Shown here in pieces: positions 59,801 through 64,000 of a stretch of 64,000 nucleotides of DNA. This stretch comes from Cenococcum geophilum 1.58 (Eukaryota > Ascomycota > Dothideomycetes > Gloniales > Gloniaceae): positions 162,862-226,861 of the forward strand of contig KV748286.1 of assembly GCA_001692895.1 (NCBI GenBank). The letters run 5' to 3'. How positions within the stretch are numbered: position 1 is the first letter of the stretch; each line of letters opens with the position of its first letter. A program made the position numbers and the translations under genes. The notes beneath the pieces were generated by a model. It was not told the DNA's origin and made no database searches. It was given only the letters and a program-made list of their open reading frames with translations.

Positions 59801-62180
59801 CTATTATATTTAGCTACTAGATAAATAAAAAATTAAGCGGCTTAAAGACGTTAAAATCTATAAAGGTAATATTAGTTTAAAAACTACTACTATATTTATA
59901 AAAGAATCTGTTAACTCGTCTAATAAGTAAGGAAGGGAAGATACTACTACTTCTTAGCCAAAGCCTTTATTAAGAAAAAGATAATAAAGAATTAATTAAA
60001 AGGAAGGTTACAATAGCTTACCCTATAGGCTTAAGTCTTTACCTAAAAACCTTATTATAACCACTACTTAATTAGGCCGCTAGACGTTAAAAATTAACCT
60101 ATTAAGTAACCCTACTACCTTTTTTATAAGCCTTATAGGTATAGACTAAAGCCTTAACTAATAGGCTAATAATATTAATAAGCTACTAAGTAACTAGGAT
60201 AACGAAATAGGCAATAAACCAATAGCCCTTTTATCTACCTTTCCTCTATAATCTACACCTTAAAACCCTTATTTAAATAATCGCAACGCGGTTAATCCTA
60301 TAGCTCTACTAGCTAGCTATACTTAATATACTAGGTTACTTAATCTTAAAATATTTATATCTACTACCTTAATTAATAAAGATAAGCCTTATATATATAA
60401 CTAAGTAATTAACGGCCTAAATAGTAAAGAATAGATAAAAGTAATAATAGAGTAGGTAGGGTTTCTAATTAAGAACTAAACATAGAAACTTATTAACAAT
60501 ACCTCCCTTAAGCCTCCTTATAAGCCTCTTACTAGTAAATAGGTATTTAAAGTTAAAAAAGAAAAGAATAGTAAGGTCCTCCACTATAAGGCTAAATAAA
60601 TTATTAAGGTATATCTATAGTAGTACGGTATTAATTATAACTAGACCTTTATTGCGGTAGTAAAACCTATAGCTTTTAGAGCTCTATTTACGATTACTGC
60701 CTATTATAATCTTAAAATTAAATAGATAGATATTAAAACCGCCTTTCTCTATAAACTAATTAATTAAAAACTCTATATTATTATACTAAAAGGCTATAAA
60801 AAAAGCCGGTGAAATCTGCTGCCTTAAAAAGGCCCTTTATAGACTAAAATAGTTACCTTAAATCTGGTATAAGACGCTCTTAAAGTTTTTACTAAAAAAA
60901 ACTTAAACTTTACTATCTATACGTAGATTATAGTATATTCGCTACTAGTAAAGGATAAAAAGATTTAATTATTTCTACCTATATTAACGATATTAAGATT
61001 ATCTATAAAAAATATAGCAGTAGTTAATTAGGTAAAAGTAGAGCTTAAAGCAGCCCTTTAAATAATAGATCTTAGGCTAATAAGCTTTTACTTAGGTATA
61101 ATAGTTATAAAAAATTTAATAAAGAAGAAGATTATACTCTTATAGCGAGCCTACCTTATTAAAGCTCTTAAATATTTTAGATTATAAAAGGCTAATACCT
61201 TACCGGTATTTATAAAGCACTTAATTAAGCTTATAGCTAATTAAGAAACTATTAGTAAAGATAATATTAAAAGATACTAGAGTATAGTTAGTTTAGTTAA
61301 ATTTCCTATAATAGAAATAAGGCCAGATATTACCTTTATAGTATTAATAGTAAGTCGTTTTGTCTATAATCCTACCTCTACCTATATAACGGCCGTAAGA
61401 CTTATCCTTTAATACCTAGCCGGCTTATTTAATAGAGAAATTACCTATAGAGGTAATAAGAACCTAAATCTTATACTAATTAGCTTTAGTAACGCTAACT
61501 AGAAATAAAATAAAACTATAAAACGCTCTATATTAGGCTTTATATTTATATTAAATAAAGAACTAATTTTATAAAAATTAAAGCTATAAGCTATTATTTT
61601 ACTATTAATATATTAATTAGAGTATATGGCTTTAACGGCTATAGTAAAAGTGGCTATATAGCTTTAACTTTAACTTACTAAACTAGGCGTATTAGATTAG
61701 AGCGAATAGTTTATTAAGATCTTAATTAAAACCAATAACTAAGCTATAAAGCGTTGGCTAAAAATCTAGTTTAGCATAGTTAAATAAAGTATATTAACAT
61801 CTAGTTTTACTATATAAGAGATAAGATAAATAATAATAGGATTAACCTTATATATATTACTTTAATTAATATAGCGGCTAACGGCCTTACTAAGCCTTTT
61901 ATAGGTCCTTAGTTCTACGCCCTTTCTTAAATACCTTTAGATGGTGCAGAAACTCGATTAACTATACTAGGCCTTAATAGGAAATTAGTATATAATTAGT
62001 AAATCCTTAAAGAGTATGCTAAATAACGCCTTAAGGCCTTAAAACAAGCGACAGAACTTAACCTTAATCTACTAACCTACTACTTAAACCTACTACCCAA
62101 ATCTATATAAGGTGAAGATATAGATAGGGAGTCTAATAATAGAACAATAGGTATATTATATAGACAGAGACAAATTCTTA
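56900..62180 (+). mobile_element. Second Ty1/copia element, RIP-mutated
   Basis: Plus-strand copia gene order: possible gag from about 57.0 kb, then protease/integrase and RT/RNase H to about 61.95 kb. No 5' LTR matching the LTR-like segment at 62,199-62,332 was found, so the left end is either truncated or beyond recognition. A purine run AAGGAAAAAGGAGGAG at about 62,180-62,195 could be its polypurine tract. Confidence 0.65.
58600..61950 (+). pseudogene. copia pol, degenerate
   Basis: Pre-integrase text NVLYMLYLLVSLL and KKIGVFFNNN (about 58,795-58,880). Integrase YIDLVGPITPISFKGK (about 59,195) with IRIYTNYRAELYS-like second motif. RT with NQTFIAVVKPIAFRAL and KQIDIKTAFLYKLI (about 60,640-60,765; Q as TAG). 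Late RNase H text YIALTAIVKVAIQLQ at about 61,620. The order integrase before RT defines copia. Stops are TAG/TAA at Q/W positions. Confidence 0.82.
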
Positions 62181-62198
62181 AGGAAAAAGGAGGAGTCT

Positions 62199-62332
62199 AT
62201 ATGCGAGGTAGGAAGGGTTTTCCCTAGGCATATATAGCGCACGTACCTTACGGGCGAGTCACCCCTAGGTTGCCTTAGGGTCGCCCATACCTTACGGCTA
62301 TATAACTATCTACTTAGGTTTTACCTAACAAT
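62199..62332. repeat. LTR-like segment flanked by purine tracts on both strands
   Basis: 134 bp from TGCGAGG to CTAACA. On its left is a plus-strand purine tract, as for the 3' LTR of the copia element. On its right is a long C run (G on minus), the same layout as the chromovirus 3' LTR at 17,172-17,407, which would make it the 3' LTR of another minus-strand gypsy element. Only one copy is in the window, so orientation is open. Confidence 0.4.
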
Positions 62333-62352
62333 GCCCCCCCCCCTTTAAAAAG

Positions 62353-63535
62353 GGTTGTTCCCAATCTTTTATATACTTAAGCCTTAATAAAACCTTATAA
62401 AAAACCTTAGTAAGGAAAAAATTTAAAGGGGAAAGAGCGTCTTAATTTTGCGTATAGAGAGATAGGTAGTATACATACATAGCGCGAAGATGTTAAGGAA
62501 CTTTAACTAGCGGTTAAAGTTGTTTAATTAGTTAAATTTACCTTACTAAAACTCCCCCATATTTAACTAAGCTAATAATAATTTTATATACCTAGTATAG
62601 AAAATCCTAATTAGTCCATTTAATAGGTAGAGCTAGTAGAGCTTAATACTGTCGCCTAAATTTAGTAGACTAAAAATATTCCAAAAGCTTACTTATATAG
62701 GTAGGTCGCTAGTACCTTATGGGTTAGTTATAGGTTATTCGCATATAGCCAGATTTATAGACGGTAAGGCTATATACCTATTAAATCCGCCACTAACCCT
62801 GCTTTAGCCTTACGCTATACCAGCGTAGCGCTATATATACTTTATAGGTAGGTTATAAGTTACTTATATACAGCTAGGTTTAGGACAATAAGGCTATATA
62901 CCCATTAAATCCGCCGCTAACCTATGCTTTAGCCTTGCACGTTATCTATATAGTATATATATAGAATAATATAAGTTATTAGTATAGGTTATTACTAGCG
63001 GGTTACTAGTAGGTTATAAACCCTAGTTAAATGGACCCTAGTTATAAACGGGCCTATTCTCTAATATATAAATAATCTACTTAGCTAGCATAGAGTAACG
63101 GACTAGGTCTAAAAAGGGTGCTTTTTAAATTAAGCTTTATTACCAGTATACGCTATAGCCTTACCTATAAGTCACTAGCATTACTAGATTATATTAGAGT
63201 GTGGCTTACGTAGGATATTAATAAATTAAAACTTCACCCTGTATATACGCCGCAGTTCTTATAGTAATTATTGCTTATTCTTTAATCCCTTAGGATATCC
63301 TCTATTCCGCTTTAATATAGGTTATATTTTAATAGTAGCGCTTACTTTTTACCTGCGCTTTAGTTATAAGGCTAGGGTATTCTACTTACGGTACTCGTCT
63401 AGTAGTTATTAATAATTCTTAAGTTCTGTTTCGTATTTCTATTTATTATACTTATTTAGCTATCCTAGCTATTTAATAAGGTACTGCGGTTATCTAGCAT
63501 AATTTTAGTAGGCAATAATTACTTTTACTTCTTCT
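62353..63535. other. Degenerate region right of the LTR-like segment
   Basis: AT-rich, stop-rich. An AAAAAACCTTAGTAAGGAAA motif at about 62,397-62,420 resembles one at about 17,550-17,570, both downstream of a C run beside an LTR, supporting related gypsy 3' ends. Near 62,700-62,960 a segment of about 150-180 bp is duplicated (GGTTA...CCTATTAAATCCGCC). A minus frame at about 63,230-63,420 is rich in K, R and Q but unrecognised. Confidence 0.4.
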
Positions 63536-63538
63536 CGG

Positions 63539-63680
63539 ATGGTAACCGTCCAGGCGCGGACGGTCGGGGCGCCAGGCCCGAAACGGCCTAGTTTACACCG
63601 TCGTCGGCCGTGCAGATATGGCCTATGCGCGACCTCAAGAACATCAAAACCTCCACCACCAAAATGTAAACAATACTATC
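63539..63680 (+). other. GC-rich patch that escaped mutation
   Basis: About 140 bp with many CpG and CpA and an inverted repeat ACCGTCC...GGACGGT at its left end, in the middle of AT-rich sequence. A short open frame starting at 63539 crosses it but continues into AT-rich DNA and has no family signal. It directly precedes the piggyBac-like frame and may be its 5' region. Confidence 0.4.
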
Positions 63681-63689
63681 AACACCCTA

Positions 63690-64000
63690 TATATATTAAC
63701 ACTATGGTAAGAAATAGGCTTTTAATAACGAGGACTTAATTCTACTAACTATATATCTAAACTAGCTAGCTAGTTTAAAGAAAAAAGCCCCCCCCTTAGC
63801 CTAGGCCTCTACTTAATTTCATACCTCTATATATTAATAATAATAACGAATATAGACGCCTAAATCTTCTATATAACGTTAATCTAGGCGATGCATATAG
63901 TATATTTAAGCTATTCTTTACTAATAAGCTACTTAATAAACTAGTAAACTTTACTAAGCTATATATAGAGCTGTATTTAACACTAGAGGATAAATAGCTA
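63690..64000 (+). pseudogene. piggyBac-like transposase, N-terminal fragment
   Basis: Near the window end the plus frame reads LGDAYSIFKLFFTNKLLNKL followed by VNFTKLYIELYL and LEDK, the pattern (F-x-L-F-F-x-x-x-L-L-x-x-L-V-x-x-T-N-L-Y-A) that opens the DDE_Tnp_1_7 domain of piggyBac-type transposases. It runs off the window and has TAG stops, so it is a degenerate partial gene. Confidence 0.55.

Overview
The window comes from a filamentous ascomycete (Pezizomycotina). Three intact genes of typical fungal families (a HET-domain protein, a GH28 pectinase and a BTB/POZ protein) lie in balanced-composition islands. Almost everything else is AT-rich, TpA-rich wreckage of transposable elements. 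Their reading frames are still recognisable but are interrupted mainly by TAG/TAA, at positions where CAG, CAA or TGG would be expected. Together with CpA-to-TpA and TpG-to-TpA differences between paired LTRs, this is the signature of repeat-induced point mutation (RIP).

Layout, left half: a degenerate flank with foldbacks (1-480); the HET gene (649-2883); a Ty1/copia element on the minus strand (3263-9478) with 271-bp LTRs and GTTAA target duplications; a secreted GH28 enzyme resembling endo-xylogalacturonan hydrolase (10056-11306); a 170-bp hAT-like MITE (11471-11640); a 3.3-kb Tc1/mariner element (11842-15106) with 119-bp TIRs and two convergent genes, a DDE transposase and a second gene of unknown function; a BTB gene on the minus strand (16008-16715).

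Layout, right part: from 17172 to 56572 lies one Ty3/gypsy chromovirus (minus strand, 217-bp LTRs, 5-bp duplication ACTAC/ACCAC), opened up by two later insertions in its integrase. Insertion one is a 19.9-kb segment (20446-40388) with 14-bp inverted termini and a TA duplication. It carries a Plavaka-type DDE transposase, a long SNF2-like helicase frame, several unrecognised frames, subterminal repeats and many minisatellites. Insertion two is a 10.6-kb gypsy element (40867-51468, AATAC duplications) with gag-pol plus a third gene downstream whose remains look like a 2-oxoglutarate/Fe(II) dioxygenase-type fold. Dropping both insertions and one copy of each target duplication brings the chromovirus integrase back together almost in frame, which fixes the nesting order. 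To the right are a second copia element (plus strand, about 56.9-62.2 kb), an LTR-like segment and the start of a piggyBac-like transposase at the window edge.

The three intact genes show no pathway link. They read as host genes left between blocks of silenced repeats. All family names rest on motifs read by eye, with no database search. Limits of the degenerate elements are exact only where terminal repeats and target duplications are quoted.
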